NCBI GenBank assembly: GCA_947625765.1
Contig: CANQPP010000004.1
Coordinates: 29,841-93,840, forward strand
Direction of reading: 5' to 3'
DNA from: an uncultured Clostridia bacterium
GTDB lineage: Bacteria; Bacillota; Clostridia; Christensenellales; UBA1750
DNA length: 64,000 nt
The position numbers and the translations under genes were made by a program. Positions 37,440-44,201 of the stretch are shown piece by piece. The notes below the pieces were generated by a model. The model was not told where the DNA came from, searched no databases, and was given only the letters and a program-made list of their open reading frames with translations. Within the stretch, counting starts at the first letter, position 1; the number at the start of each line of letters is the position of its first letter.

Positions 37440-38396
37440 ATGATCTGGAAACGAAAGGACGGACGGGAAGCCCCGAAGGAGGCGGTTGAGGCCGCGGAAA
37501 GGGGCGCGGCGGAGTTCCACGTGCCCGTGGGGCTGCTGCTGGCCAGCTGCGAGGAGGAGAGCGACTTCCGGCTGGGGCTCATCTCCCCGGCGGGCGCGGT
37601 GGGGCCGATGCAGTTCCTGGCTAAGTACAAAGAGGACTACTGGCGCTACGCGGGCTTTGCCTTCGAGCTGGAAGGCTGGGACGCCCTGCGCGGCGCGGCG
37701 GCGGTGTTCGCCTGGTATGCCTCTCTGGGACAAAAGCGGCACGGCCTCAAGGGCGAGGACGCCTGGCGCTTTGCCGCCTCCGCCCACAGGTACGGCCAGA
37801 ACAGCCCCCGCTGCCTGCAGAGGGACAACTCCCGCGTGCAGGCTGTGGAGAGCCACATGCGCCGCAACGGGCTCTGGTACGGAGAGACCACATGTGCTGC
37901 GGACGTGGCCGCGGCGGCGGCCGCCTGGGCGGAAGGGAAATGCGGCTGCAGGTACAGCCAGGCCGAGCGGGAGGCGGAAAATGCCTTCGACTGCTCCTCG
38001 CTCATCGCCCGGGCCTACGCCGCGCAGGGCGTGGAGTGGGGCTGCGCGGGCGCTCCCTGCCCCAACAGCAGCCAGATGGCCTACGACGACCAGTTCCGCC
38101 TGCTCTGGCCCGAGGATTACGCCTCCATCGGCAGGAAGCTAGGCGGCCGGGAGGCGCTGGCGCTGGCAAAGAAGCCCGGCGACATACAGCTGCTGTGCAC
38201 CCAGAGGGATACCGCACGGGCCAACCGCGTCACCCACGCGGCCATGGTGTTGAATGAAAACAGCATCGTCCACGCCCGGGGGAGCCGGTACGGGGTACGC
38301 ACGGATGAGCGCGAGCTGTACACGGGCAAGGTCTGCGCGCTGCTGCGCTACGACCCGGCAGCCCCTTGCGCGAGGGGATGCGCGGCCCGCAGGTGA
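37440..38396 (+). CDS. Phage-type endolysin: lysozyme-like + NlpC/P60 domains (C-terminus frameshifted)
   Basis: A 318-aa peptidoglycan hydrolase. Residues about 10-145 look like a lytic transglycosylase/lysozyme domain (LLASCEEESDFRLGLISPAG with the catalytic Glu region, then VGPMQFLAK). Residues about 160-310 form an NlpC/P60 peptidase with the catalytic Cys in NAFDCSSLIARAY and His in RVTHAAMVL. The last residues (CARGCAARR) do not fit: the adjoining DNA encodes a peptidoglycan-binding domain in the -1 frame (see 38363-38509). No signal peptide, as for holin-dependent lysins; two small holin-like genes follow. A GGGAGGGAAG site precedes the ATG. Confidence 0.82.
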   Translation: MIWKRKDGREAPKEAVEAAERGAAEFHVPVGLLLASCEEESDFRLGLISPAGAVGPMQFLAKYKEDYWRYAGFAFELEGWDALRGAAAVFAWYASLGQKRHGLKGEDAWRFAASAHRYGQNSPRCLQRDNSRVQAVESHMRRNGLWYGETTCAADVAAAAAAWAEGKCGCRYSQAEREAENAFDCSSLIARAYAAQGVEWGCAGAPCPNSSQMAYDDQFRLLWPEDYASIGRKLGGREALALAKKPGDIQLLCTQRDTARANRVTHAAMVLNENSIVHARGSRYGVRTDERELYTGKVCALLRYDPAAPCARGCAARR

Positions 38397-38509
38397 AGGC
38401 GCTGCAGCGGGCCCTGCGGGAGGACGGTGCGGACCTAAAGGCCGACGGCATCTACGGCCCCCTGACCGCCAAGGCGGTTAAGGCCCGGGAGCGCGGAAAG
38501 ACATGCTGA
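38363..38509 (+). pseudogene. Peptidoglycan-binding domain fragment, out of frame with the endolysin
   Basis: In the frame one base behind the endolysin, the DNA reads LREGMRGPQVKALQRALR then ADGIYGPLTAKAVKARERG before TGA at 38507. This is a PG_binding_1 repeat (G-x-V-x-x-L-Q, D-G-x-x-G). Adding one C to the CCCC run at 38372-38375 would join it smoothly to the lysin (DPAAP-LREGM). It therefore looks like the true C-terminus of the lysin separated by a 1-base deletion, a sequencing slip or a programmed -1 shift. Its stop overlaps the next gene's ATG (ATGCTGA). Confidence 0.8.
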
Positions 38510-38757
38510 CGCTGGATGTCGGGCTCCTGGCGGCGCTGGCAGGGCTCTTAGGCACGCTGGGCGGCGCCTTAGCGCTGGCCCTGCGGCTATTCAAGCGCTT
38601 TGCCAGGATGGAGGAGGCGGCGCTTGAGAACCAGCGGGACATCCGCGTGATCTACCGGGCGCTGTTCGCCTGCCTGGACGGCATGAAGCAGCTGGGCTGC
38701 AACGGCGAGGTGAGCCGCGCCCTGGAGCGGATGAAGCAGCAGCTGATCGACGAATAG
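38503..38757 (+). CDS. Small membrane protein of a lysis cassette
   Basis: An 84-aa protein with one long hydrophobic helix (VGLLAALAGLLGTLGGALALAL, split here as residues 6-27) followed by a charged helical tail (ARMEEAALENQRDI..., ERMKQQLIDE). It starts inside the end of the lysin fragment, so it is coupled to it. Such short proteins commonly accompany phage lysins and holins. No family name is assigned. Confidence 0.7.
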   Translation: MLTLDVGLLAALAGLLGTLGGALALALRLFKRFARMEEAALENQRDIRVIYRALFACLDGMKQLGCNGEVSRALERMKQQLIDE

Positions 38758-38788
38758 CAACGCGACAAAAAAGAAGGAGGATATAGAC

Positions 38789-39019
38789 ATGACGAAGATC
38801 GACTGGAGACGGAAGCTGGCCTCCCGCAAGCTGTGGGTGGCGGTGGCAGGCCTGGTGACGGCGGTGATGCTGGCCTTCGGCGCGGCGGAGTCCACGGCGG
38901 CGCAGGTGAGCGCCTGCATTTTGGCGGCGGCTTCGGTCGCCTCCTACGTGCTGGGCGAGGGCTGCGCGGACGCCGCCCACACGAGGGATATGCAGACAAA
39001 CGAGGCGCACGGGGAATAG
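38789..39019 (+). CDS. Putative phage holin
   Basis: A 76-aa protein with a basic N-terminus (TKIDWRRKLASRK) and two hydrophobic segments (LWVAVAGLVTAVMLAFGAA and VSACILAAASVASYVLG), then a polar tail. Size, topology and position after a lysin fit a class II-like holin. An AAGAAGGAGG site precedes the ATG. A bidirectional terminator follows. Confidence 0.65.
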   Translation: MTKIDWRRKLASRKLWVAVAGLVTAVMLAFGAAESTAAQVSACILAAASVASYVLGEGCADAAHTRDMQTNEAHGE

Positions 39020-39032
39020 GGCAAAAACGCAA

Positions 39033-39069
39033 AAGCTGGGCACGGCCGAAAGACCGTGCCCAGCTTCTT
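39033..39069. terminator. Bidirectional terminator between the lysis cassette and the flavin reductase gene
   Basis: AAGCTGGGCACGG (39033-39045) pairs perfectly with CCGTGCCCAGCTT (39054-39066). An A-run on the left and CTTTC on the right let it serve both converging units. Confidence 0.88.
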
Positions 39070-39079
39070 TCATCCTAAG

Positions 39080-39649
39080 TTACTTGTTGAGCTCCGCGCC
39101 GCTGGACCAAGCCTGCCCGACCTTGGGGCCGATGGCGTAGTAGCCGTTCTGGAACTGATCGAAGGCGAAGGCGTTCAGCTTCTCCGGCTCCACCTCGCCC
39201 TGGGCGTTTAAGACGCTCTCCTCGGCCAGCACGTTCACGATCCTGCCCAAAACGTGGAAGCCGTAGGGCTCCATGCGGCATTCCTCCACCGCGCATTCCA
39301 GCGTCAGGGGAAACTCGTTCACGATGGGCGCATCCACCCGGCCGCTCTTGGTAGCGGTCAGGCCGCTGCGGGCGAACTTGTCGGGCACGTCGTTGCCGCT
39401 GGCGATGCCGAAGTAATCGGCTTCCTTTAAGTGCGCCACATCCGCCACGGACAGCGTGAAGGCGCCGCGGGCCTTGATGTTCTGCGAGGTCCTGTGGTCC
39501 TCGTCGATGTTCAGGGACACCATGTTCCCGGCGCAGATGCCGCCCCAGGCCATGTTCATCACGTCCACGGTATCATCGTCGTTGTAGGTGGCGATCATCA
39601 GAACGGGCATGGGGAACAGATAGGGCTGCACGCCTAAGTCCTTTTTCAT
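39080..39649 (-). CDS. Flavin reductase family protein
   Basis: A 189-aa FMN-binding split-barrel protein of the flavin reductase family. Characteristic parts are PVLMIATYNDDDTVDVMNMA near the N-terminus, the phosphate-binding stretch EDHRTSQNIKARGAFTLSV and YFGIASGNDVPDKFARSGL. It probably uses NAD(P)H to reduce FMN or acts as a redox protein. The start at 39649 has CAGGAGGT upstream; a 50-residue extension is rejected. It is divergent from, and shares overlapping promoters with, an HxlR regulator, which likely controls it. Confidence 0.88.
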   Translation of the reverse strand: MKKDLGVQPYLFPMPVLMIATYNDDDTVDVMNMAWGGICAGNMVSLNIDEDHRTSQNIKARGAFTLSVADVAHLKEADYFGIASGNDVPDKFARSGLTATKSGRVDAPIVNEFPLTLECAVEECRMEPYGFHVLGRIVNVLAEESVLNAQGEVEPEKLNAFAFDQFQNGYYAIGPKVGQAWSSGAELNK

Positions 39650-39681
39650 AAAAATCGACCTCCTGTTAATGAGAGTCTGCG

Positions 39682-39736
39682 TTGGACAGCAAAGACTTCC
39701 AAGTGCTATAATAGTTGGGAAGGAAAGGAATGGCAA
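39682..39736. promoter_or_regulatory. Overlapping divergent promoters (flavin reductase / HxlR)
   Basis: Rightward: TGGACA (39683-39688), 18 bp, TATAAT (39707-39712). Leftward: TTGCCA (complement of 39731-39736), 17 bp, TATTAT (complement of 39708-39713). The two -10 boxes share the same bases, so the promoters should exclude each other. Confidence 0.65.
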
Positions 39737-39797
39737 GTACCCACTTTCCGGAAAGCTGCTAACGCAAAAGTAAGCAAGAAAAGAGAAGGGATTTTTC

Positions 39798-40154
39798 ATG
39801 ATCCTCCCTTATATCGAGAACGCCAATTTCGAGGACACGGGCTTTGCCTACACCTATTCGCTCATAGCGGGCAAGTACAAGATGGTGATCCTCTACTGCC
39901 TGATGGAGTTCCAGCCCGTGCGCTTTAACCAGCTGCAGAGGTACGTGCGGGGCGTGTCGGACAAGATGCTCAGCCAGAGCCTCAAGGAGCTACGGGCGGA
40001 CGGCCTCGTCCGCCGCGAGGTCTGGCCGGAAACGCCGCCGCGGGTGGAATATTCCCTGACGCCCAAGGGAAGCTCGCTGATGGCCGTTCTGGACGAGCTG
40101 TGCACCTGGGGCGAAAAGCACAGGGACGAAAAAACGGAAACGCCTGCGGAATAA
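39798..40154 (+). CDS. HxlR family transcriptional regulator
   Basis: A 118-aa winged-helix DNA-binding protein. The HxlR pattern is clear: AGKYKMVILYCLMEFQPVRF, then the recognition region FNQLQRYVRGVSDKMLSQSL and YSLTPKGSSL. HxlR regulators often respond to redox or electrophile stress and control adjacent oxidoreductases, which fits the divergent flavin reductase. The GAAGGGA site precedes the ATG. The downstream hydrolase and flavodoxin genes may be in the same unit. Confidence 0.92.
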   Translation: MILPYIENANFEDTGFAYTYSLIAGKYKMVILYCLMEFQPVRFNQLQRYVRGVSDKMLSQSLKELRADGLVRREVWPETPPRVEYSLTPKGSSLMAVLDELCTWGEKHRDEKTETPAE

Positions 40155-40200
40155 ATTCCCATCAAAAACAGCGAGAAGATAGATCAAGGAGGAAAAACAC

Positions 40201-41319
40201 ATGCAGTACCCGACCAGCATCCTAAAGCCCATGGGCAACCAGGACTTCGACCCGATCGGCTATGCGAACAGCGAAACGGGCCGCAACTTCGTGGACCACG
40301 CCCGCTTCCTGGTGGAGCACCCGGACGAGAACGCGGAGGAGGTATACGCCTACTGGAAGGAGAAGGGCCTCACCAAGCGGCTGCACCACTGGACGGAGGG
40401 CGACATCCGCACGAAGTTCGCCAGCTTCGTGCCCTGCAATATAAGCGCGGGCGAGAAGCGACCCCTTCTGCTTGTGCTGCACGGCGCGCACAACCCCATC
40501 TATTTGGCGGAATTCTACGGCTATACCCACATCGCGGCGGAGGAAAAGCTCTGCGTGCTGATCCCGGAGGACGAGAACCTTCAAAACATCGAGCGCCTGA
40601 TCGACTATGCCAAGGCCAACATGCCCGTGGACCTTTCCCGGGTGTACATGGTGGGCTACTCCTTCGGCGGCTTCCGCTCCAGCGTCAACGGGCTGTTCAG
40701 GCCGGAGCTGTTCGCGGGCCTTGGCATCGGCGGCATGATCTTCGGCGGCGCTGCGGGCGGCCAGGACCTGAACGTCGGCGTGATCAACAACGTGCTGGAG
40801 GGCACCACCGATCCCCTGCCGGACGCGCCCATCCACTACGACCCCGAGCCCGTGACCGAGGAACTGATCGAGCGGGCGGCGGGCTTCCGCGTGCCCGTGG
40901 TGCACTTCGTGGGCGAGCACGAGTTCACCTCCGTGGCCCCCTTCAACCGGGGACAGGACTTCTCCGGCGGCCGTCTGCGCATGGACGCCTGGGGCAAGAC
41001 CTGGGGCACGCAGCTGTGGCGCAGGGTGAACGGCTGCAGGACCTATGAGATCGAGGACTGCATCGAGCGCTCCCAAAACTCCCAAAACGAGATCGAAAGG
41101 CGCATCGGCACGCTGCTGGACGAGACGCACGAGGAGATGCACGAGGGCCGCAAGTACTGGATCGGCGACTGCGTGAGCGCGGACGGGATGAGGATGACCC
41201 GCTTCGGCCTGATCGAGGGCGCGCCGCACTGGCCCACCGTCTCCCAGCCCCGGCTCACCTGGGCCTTCTTAAAAGGCTTCCGCAGAAACCTGGACAGCGG
41301 GAAGATCGAGAAGATCTGA
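40201..41319 (+). CDS. Alpha/beta-hydrolase fold esterase (PHB-depolymerase-like)
   Basis: A 372-aa protein with an alpha/beta-hydrolase core: LLLVLHGAHNP (oxyanion region, about residue 95) and the nucleophile elbow VYMVGYSFGGFRSS (Ser about residue 151). A plausible acid/His pair lies in the C-terminal half (VHFVGEHEF; APHWPTV). No signal peptide, hence cytoplasmic. The substrate is unknown. AAGGAGG stands 9 bp before the ATG. It is 46 bp downstream of hxlR. Confidence 0.78.
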   Translation: MQYPTSILKPMGNQDFDPIGYANSETGRNFVDHARFLVEHPDENAEEVYAYWKEKGLTKRLHHWTEGDIRTKFASFVPCNISAGEKRPLLLVLHGAHNPIYLAEFYGYTHIAAEEKLCVLIPEDENLQNIERLIDYAKANMPVDLSRVYMVGYSFGGFRSSVNGLFRPELFAGLGIGGMIFGGAAGGQDLNVGVINNVLEGTTDPLPDAPIHYDPEPVTEELIERAAGFRVPVVHFVGEHEFTSVAPFNRGQDFSGGRLRMDAWGKTWGTQLWRRVNGCRTYEIEDCIERSQNSQNEIERRIGTLLDETHEEMHEGRKYWIGDCVSADGMRMTRFGLIEGAPHWPTVSQPRLTWAFLKGFRRNLDSGKIEKI

Positions 41320-41353
41320 ACGATCGCGCCGCATCAAAGAGAGGGGGAAACTT

Positions 41354-41887
41354 ATGAATATCCTGCTGCTCAACGGCAGCCCGCGGCCAAAGGGCCGCAC
41401 CGCGCAGATGTGCTCGGCCTTTATGGAAGGGGCCCAAAGCGCGGGGCACACGGTCCACAGGGTGGACGTCTGCCGCAAGAAGATCGCGGGCTGCCTGGCC
41501 TGCGAATACTGCCACACGAGGGGAAACGGCAAATGCCTGCAGGAGGACGACATGCGGGAAGTTTACCCGCTGCTTCTGGAGACGGACATGCTGGTGCTGG
41601 CCTCGCCCATCTACTACCACAACCTGACCGGCCAGCTGCAGTGCGCGATCGACCGTTTTTACGCCGTGGGCTCGCCCCGGACGCTGACGCGGCTTAAAAA
41701 GGCGGCGCTGTTCTTAAGCTCCGGCGACGCGGACGTGTACGGCGGCGCGCTGTTCGAGTACGAGAACTCCTTCCTGGGGTTCTTGGGGCTTGAAAACATG
41801 GGCGTGTTCACGGCGCACGGCGGCGGGGACTGCACGAAGGAGCAGCTGGACGAGCTCAAGGCCTTCGGCGCGTCGCTGACGGACTGA
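41354..41887 (+). CDS. Flavodoxin-like NAD(P)H-dependent FMN reductase / iron-sulfur flavoprotein
   Basis: A 177-aa protein with the flavodoxin-fold FMN phosphate loop NILLLNGSPRPKGRTAQM at the N-terminus and LVLASPIYYHNLTGQLQ later. The CxxCxxC-like cluster CLACEYCHTRGNGKC (about residues 48-62) resembles the iron-sulfur flavoproteins of anaerobes, which move electrons between ferredoxin and FMN. An AGAGGGGGA site precedes the ATG. It may be co-regulated with the hydrolase, 34 bp upstream. Confidence 0.85.
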   Translation: MNILLLNGSPRPKGRTAQMCSAFMEGAQSAGHTVHRVDVCRKKIAGCLACEYCHTRGNGKCLQEDDMREVYPLLLETDMLVLASPIYYHNLTGQLQCAIDRFYAVGSPRTLTRLKKAALFLSSGDADVYGGALFEYENSFLGFLGLENMGVFTAHGGGDCTKEQLDELKAFGASLTD

Positions 41888-41937
41888 AAGCGGCCCGACC
41901 TTCCTCGAATAGACGAAAGAGAGAAATCCAAAGAAAA

Positions 41938-41975
41938 CACGGCCCCGGAGCGAAACGACGCGCTTCGGGGCTGTG
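41938..41975 (+). terminator. Hairpin, copy 1 of a duplicated element
   Basis: CACGGCCCCGGAG (41938-41950) pairs with CTTCGGGGCTGTG (41963-41975) through G-U-tolerant pairs. A near-identical element recurs at 42122. The gap 41888-42196 holds no convincing gene. Confidence 0.6.
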
Positions 41976-42121
41976 CTATTTGGCATGCGCTGTTTTACAA
42001 ACGGCCAGCTTTTTCGTGAAAGCTGTGCCGGTAAAGAAAGGCCTTCCGGCTTTTCTGCGGAGAACGGCATGACCTTTCCGACAAGCGGAGAAATCTATTT
42101 GTGAATGTTTAAAGGGGAAAA

Positions 42122-42159
42122 CACGGCCCCGGAGTGGAAATGTATGCTTCGGGGCTGTG
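42122..42159 (+). terminator. Hairpin, copy 2 of a duplicated element
   Basis: CACGGCCCCGGAG (42122-42134) pairs with CTTCGGGGCTGTG (42147-42159). The stems are the same as copy 1, while the loop differs, so stems are conserved and loops are free. It ends 37 bp before the convergent flavodoxin gene. Confidence 0.6.
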
Positions 42160-42196
42160 CTTATCTAAATGCCAATGTATTCCGTTTAGAAGCGGC

Positions 42197-42832
42197 TCAC
42201 CGTTTCACCAGCGCCGCGCCCATCTCGAAGGCCTTTTTGCACTCCTGCGGAAAGACGGTCTCGTGCCGCCGCCGCTTTTCCTCCGCGTCGAAGAACCAGG
42301 GCCAGTCGGTCTTGCTGTAATCCTTGAGCTGGAGCGTGTCTCCGCTGATGAGCACCTCCGTCGGCCCCACGAAGCGGCTGAGCGTCCCCTGATAGCCGGA
42401 GAGCAGGGAGGTGTAGGCGGTGTCCGGCGCGTTGCTCGTCATGATGAGCAGCACGGGCAGCGGGTTCTGGTTGCAGCAGGGCGTCTCCGCGTTGTAGGTC
42501 AGGTTCTGAAAGACCAGCCTCTCGTAAAGCGCGCGGAAGGAGGCGGTCAGCTCGGAGAGGTAGTTGGGCGAGCCCAGGATGAGCCCGTCCGCCCCGCGGA
42601 TGGCGTCCAGCACCGGCGTGAGCCCGTCCCGGCGCACACAGTGGCCCTTGTGGGCCTCCCGCTTGCAGCCGAAGCAGGAGACGCAGCCCGTGTAGGCCTC
42701 CAGGCGGAACAGGTCGAACTTTTGAACTTCGGCCCCAGCGGAGACGGCTCCCTTCATCGCTTCCTCGATCAGCGTGTCCGTGTTCCAGCCCTTGCGGGGC
42801 CCGGCGTTCACCGCGACGATCTTCTTGCCCAT
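42197..42832 (-). CDS. Flavodoxin family protein / iron-sulfur flavoprotein
   Basis: A 211-aa flavodoxin-fold protein. The FMN loop is KIVAVNAGPRKGWNTDTLI, with CVSCFGCKREAHKGHC (about residues 52-67) as a Cys cluster suited to an iron-sulfur centre, and LILGSPNYLSELTASFRAL. It is probably an anaerobic electron carrier or reductase. The start at 42832 is set by AAGGAG 10 bp upstream. It is a paralogue of the gene at 41354, facing it across the duplicated hairpins. Confidence 0.85.
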   Translation of the reverse strand: MGKKIVAVNAGPRKGWNTDTLIEEAMKGAVSAGAEVQKFDLFRLEAYTGCVSCFGCKREAHKGHCVRRDGLTPVLDAIRGADGLILGSPNYLSELTASFRALYERLVFQNLTYNAETPCCNQNPLPVLLIMTSNAPDTAYTSLLSGYQGTLSRFVGPTEVLISGDTLQLKDYSKTDWPWFFDAEEKRRRHETVFPQECKKAFEMGAALVKR

Positions 42833-42904
42833 GTTGTTTTTTCCACTCCTTTTTTCCATGTCCGTATGGGGCAGGGCAAAAACGCCCCGCCTTTCGTGTT
42901 TTGG

Positions 42905-43111
42905 TTATTCCTTCGGCCCCTGCTGCTCCGGCAGCTCGGGTGTCTCCTTCTTTTGCTTTTTGTCCAGGCGGCTGCCGATGAAGCCGCCCAGCAGCAGGCC
43001 CAGCACCACGCACAGCCCCGCCGCTCCCTTGCCGAAGGGGATCAGCACGAGGAAGGCCGCCAGCACCCCCGCCGCGCCGCCGATCATCAGGCCCTTTTCC
43101 TGCCGTTTCAT
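42905..43111 (-). CDS. Small membrane protein, unknown function
   Basis: A 68-aa protein: basic N-terminus (MKRQEKG), two hydrophobic segments with small residues (LMIGGAAGVLAAFLVLIPF and AGLCVVLGLLLGGFIG) and a charged Lys/Glu/Pro tail. A GGGAGGGG site fixes the start at 43111. It precedes the flavodoxin gene on the same strand by 72 bp and may be co-transcribed with it. Confidence 0.7.
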   Translation of the reverse strand: MKRQEKGLMIGGAAGVLAAFLVLIPFGKGAAGLCVVLGLLLGGFIGSRLDKKQKKETPELPEQQGPKE

Positions 43112-43144
43112 CCGTCGTTCCCCTCCCGCGTTTGTCTTTCCTTC

Positions 43145-43197
43145 AGTATACCACGCGCCCGCCCCGCCTTGCAAGGCGCGGCCCGGCGGTGTATGAT
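43145..43197. promoter_or_regulatory. Divergent promoters sharing one palindromic -35 box
   Basis: TTGCAA at 43169-43174 is its own reverse complement. Rightwards it pairs, across 17 bp, with TATGAT (43192-43197) for the DUF5131 gene. Leftwards, across 18 bp, it pairs with TATACT (complement of 43145-43150) for the small membrane protein. Confidence 0.6.
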
Positions 43198-43257
43198 AAG
43201 GACGGGCGAGAGGCATCTTTCAGTGGTATTGAGCCATAAAGAAACGGAGGCGGGAAC

Positions 43258-43998
43258 ATGGACCGGGAATGGAACCCCTGGCACGGCTGCCACAAGTACA
43301 GCGCGGGCTGCGCCAACTGCTACGTGTACCGATGGGACGAGTCCGTGGGCCGCGACGCCTCCCATGTGTACAAGACCCGCGACTTCGACCTGCCCCTGCG
43401 CCGGGGCCGGGACGGCCGCTGGAAGCTGGAGGGCGGCACGGTCTACACCTGCTTCACCTCCGACTTTCTGGTGGAGGAGGCGGACGCCTGGCGCGCGGAG
43501 GCCTTCGCCATGATGCGCGCGCGGCCGGACCTGCGCTTCTTCTTTATCACCAAGCGCATCCTGCGCCTTGCCTCCCTTTTGCCGGACGACTGGGGCGAGG
43601 GCTGGGAGAACGTGGCCATCGGCTGCACCTGCGAGGATCAGCGGGCCGCCGACGAGCGCCTGCCGGAGTTTTTGCGCCTGCCCATCCGGGAGCGGACGGT
43701 GATCTGCGAGCCGCTGCTGGGCCCCATCGACTTATCCACCTATCTGGACGGCCGCATCGCCCAGGTGGTGGCCGGGGGCGAGTCCGGCGACGGCGCGAGG
43801 GTCTGTAACTACGAATGGGTTTTAGGCCTGCGCCGCTGCTGCGAGGAAACGGGCACGGCCTTTCACTTTAAGCAGACGGGCGCCAAGTTCTTAAAGGACG
43901 GCAGGCTGTACCGCGTCCCCCGGAAGGACCAGCTCTCCCAGGCCCGCAAGGCGAACATCGACCTTGCCGCCGGAGAACTTTACACAGAAACAACTTGA
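43258..43998 (+). CDS. DUF5131 (phage Gp37/Gp68-like) family protein
   Basis: A 246-aa protein with the DUF5131 hallmarks: EWNPWHGCHKYSAGCANCYV at the N-terminus (closely set Cys residues), FFFITKRI, ERTVICEPLLGPI and VVAGGESGDGAR. The family occurs in phages and bacteria; its fold has been compared with radical-SAM proteins, but no reaction is known. GAAACGGAGG lies before the ATG. Its stop codon overlaps the metY promoter's -35 box. Confidence 0.85.
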   Translation: MDREWNPWHGCHKYSAGCANCYVYRWDESVGRDASHVYKTRDFDLPLRRGRDGRWKLEGGTVYTCFTSDFLVEEADAWRAEAFAMMRARPDLRFFFITKRILRLASLLPDDWGEGWENVAIGCTCEDQRAADERLPEFLRLPIRERTVICEPLLGPIDLSTYLDGRIAQVVAGGESGDGARVCNYEWVLGLRRCCEETGTAFHFKQTGAKFLKDGRLYRVPRKDQLSQARKANIDLAAGELYTETT

Positions 43999-44023
43999 CG
44001 GGCCGCTCTGCCCGCGGTATAAT
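43995..44023 (+). promoter_or_regulatory. Promoter of the metY-cysK-rrf2 operon
   Basis: TTGACG (43995-44000), 17-bp spacer, TATAAT (44018-44023): near-perfect consensus. The -35 box overlaps the stop codon of the preceding gene. Confidence 0.88.
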
Positions 44024-44044
44024 CCTACCAATCTACTTGGTAGG
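44024..44044 (+). promoter_or_regulatory. Dyad operator abutting the metY promoter
   Basis: A perfect inverted repeat, CCTACCAA-N5-TTGGTAGG, starts on the base after the -10 box and covers the transcription start. Its position is that of a repressor site. The operon's own Rrf2-family regulator (46499-46915) is the obvious candidate, as CymR represses cysteine genes in Bacillus. The link is inferred. Confidence 0.7.
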
Positions 44045-44074
44045 TAATATGCGAGGAAACGGAGGGAAGCCCAC

Positions 44075-44140
44075 ATGGAAAACCAGAAGCGGTATTTTGA
44101 GAAGCTCGTGCGGGCCAATTTCCGTTTCGGGCGAATGTGA
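44075..44140 (+). CDS. Possible 21-aa leader peptide
   Basis: ATG at 44075, preceded by CGGAGGGAAG, opens a 21-codon ORF (MENQKRYFEKLVRANFRFGRM) ending at TGA 44140, 61 bp before metY. The ribosome-binding site is as good as those of real genes. It has no Cys or run of one residue and only the initiator and final Met, so a classical attenuator is not evident. It could be a regulatory uORF or a remnant. Confidence 0.4.
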   Translation: MENQKRYFEKLVRANFRFGRM

Positions 44141-44201
44141 GGGCAAAACATACATAAACAGGAGCCCCAAACGCATATCAAATAAAAGGAGAATAAAATT
44201 T

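Noticed and set aside
42134..43513. 459-aa ORF on the plus strand
   Set aside because: It is antisense to the flavodoxin and small membrane protein genes, which have clear motifs and ribosome-binding sites; high GC creates long opposite frames.
44024..44201. S-box or T-box riboswitch upstream of metY
   Set aside because: The leader is short and no riboswitch core motifs or terminator/antiterminator pair were seen; the dyad operator explains control better.
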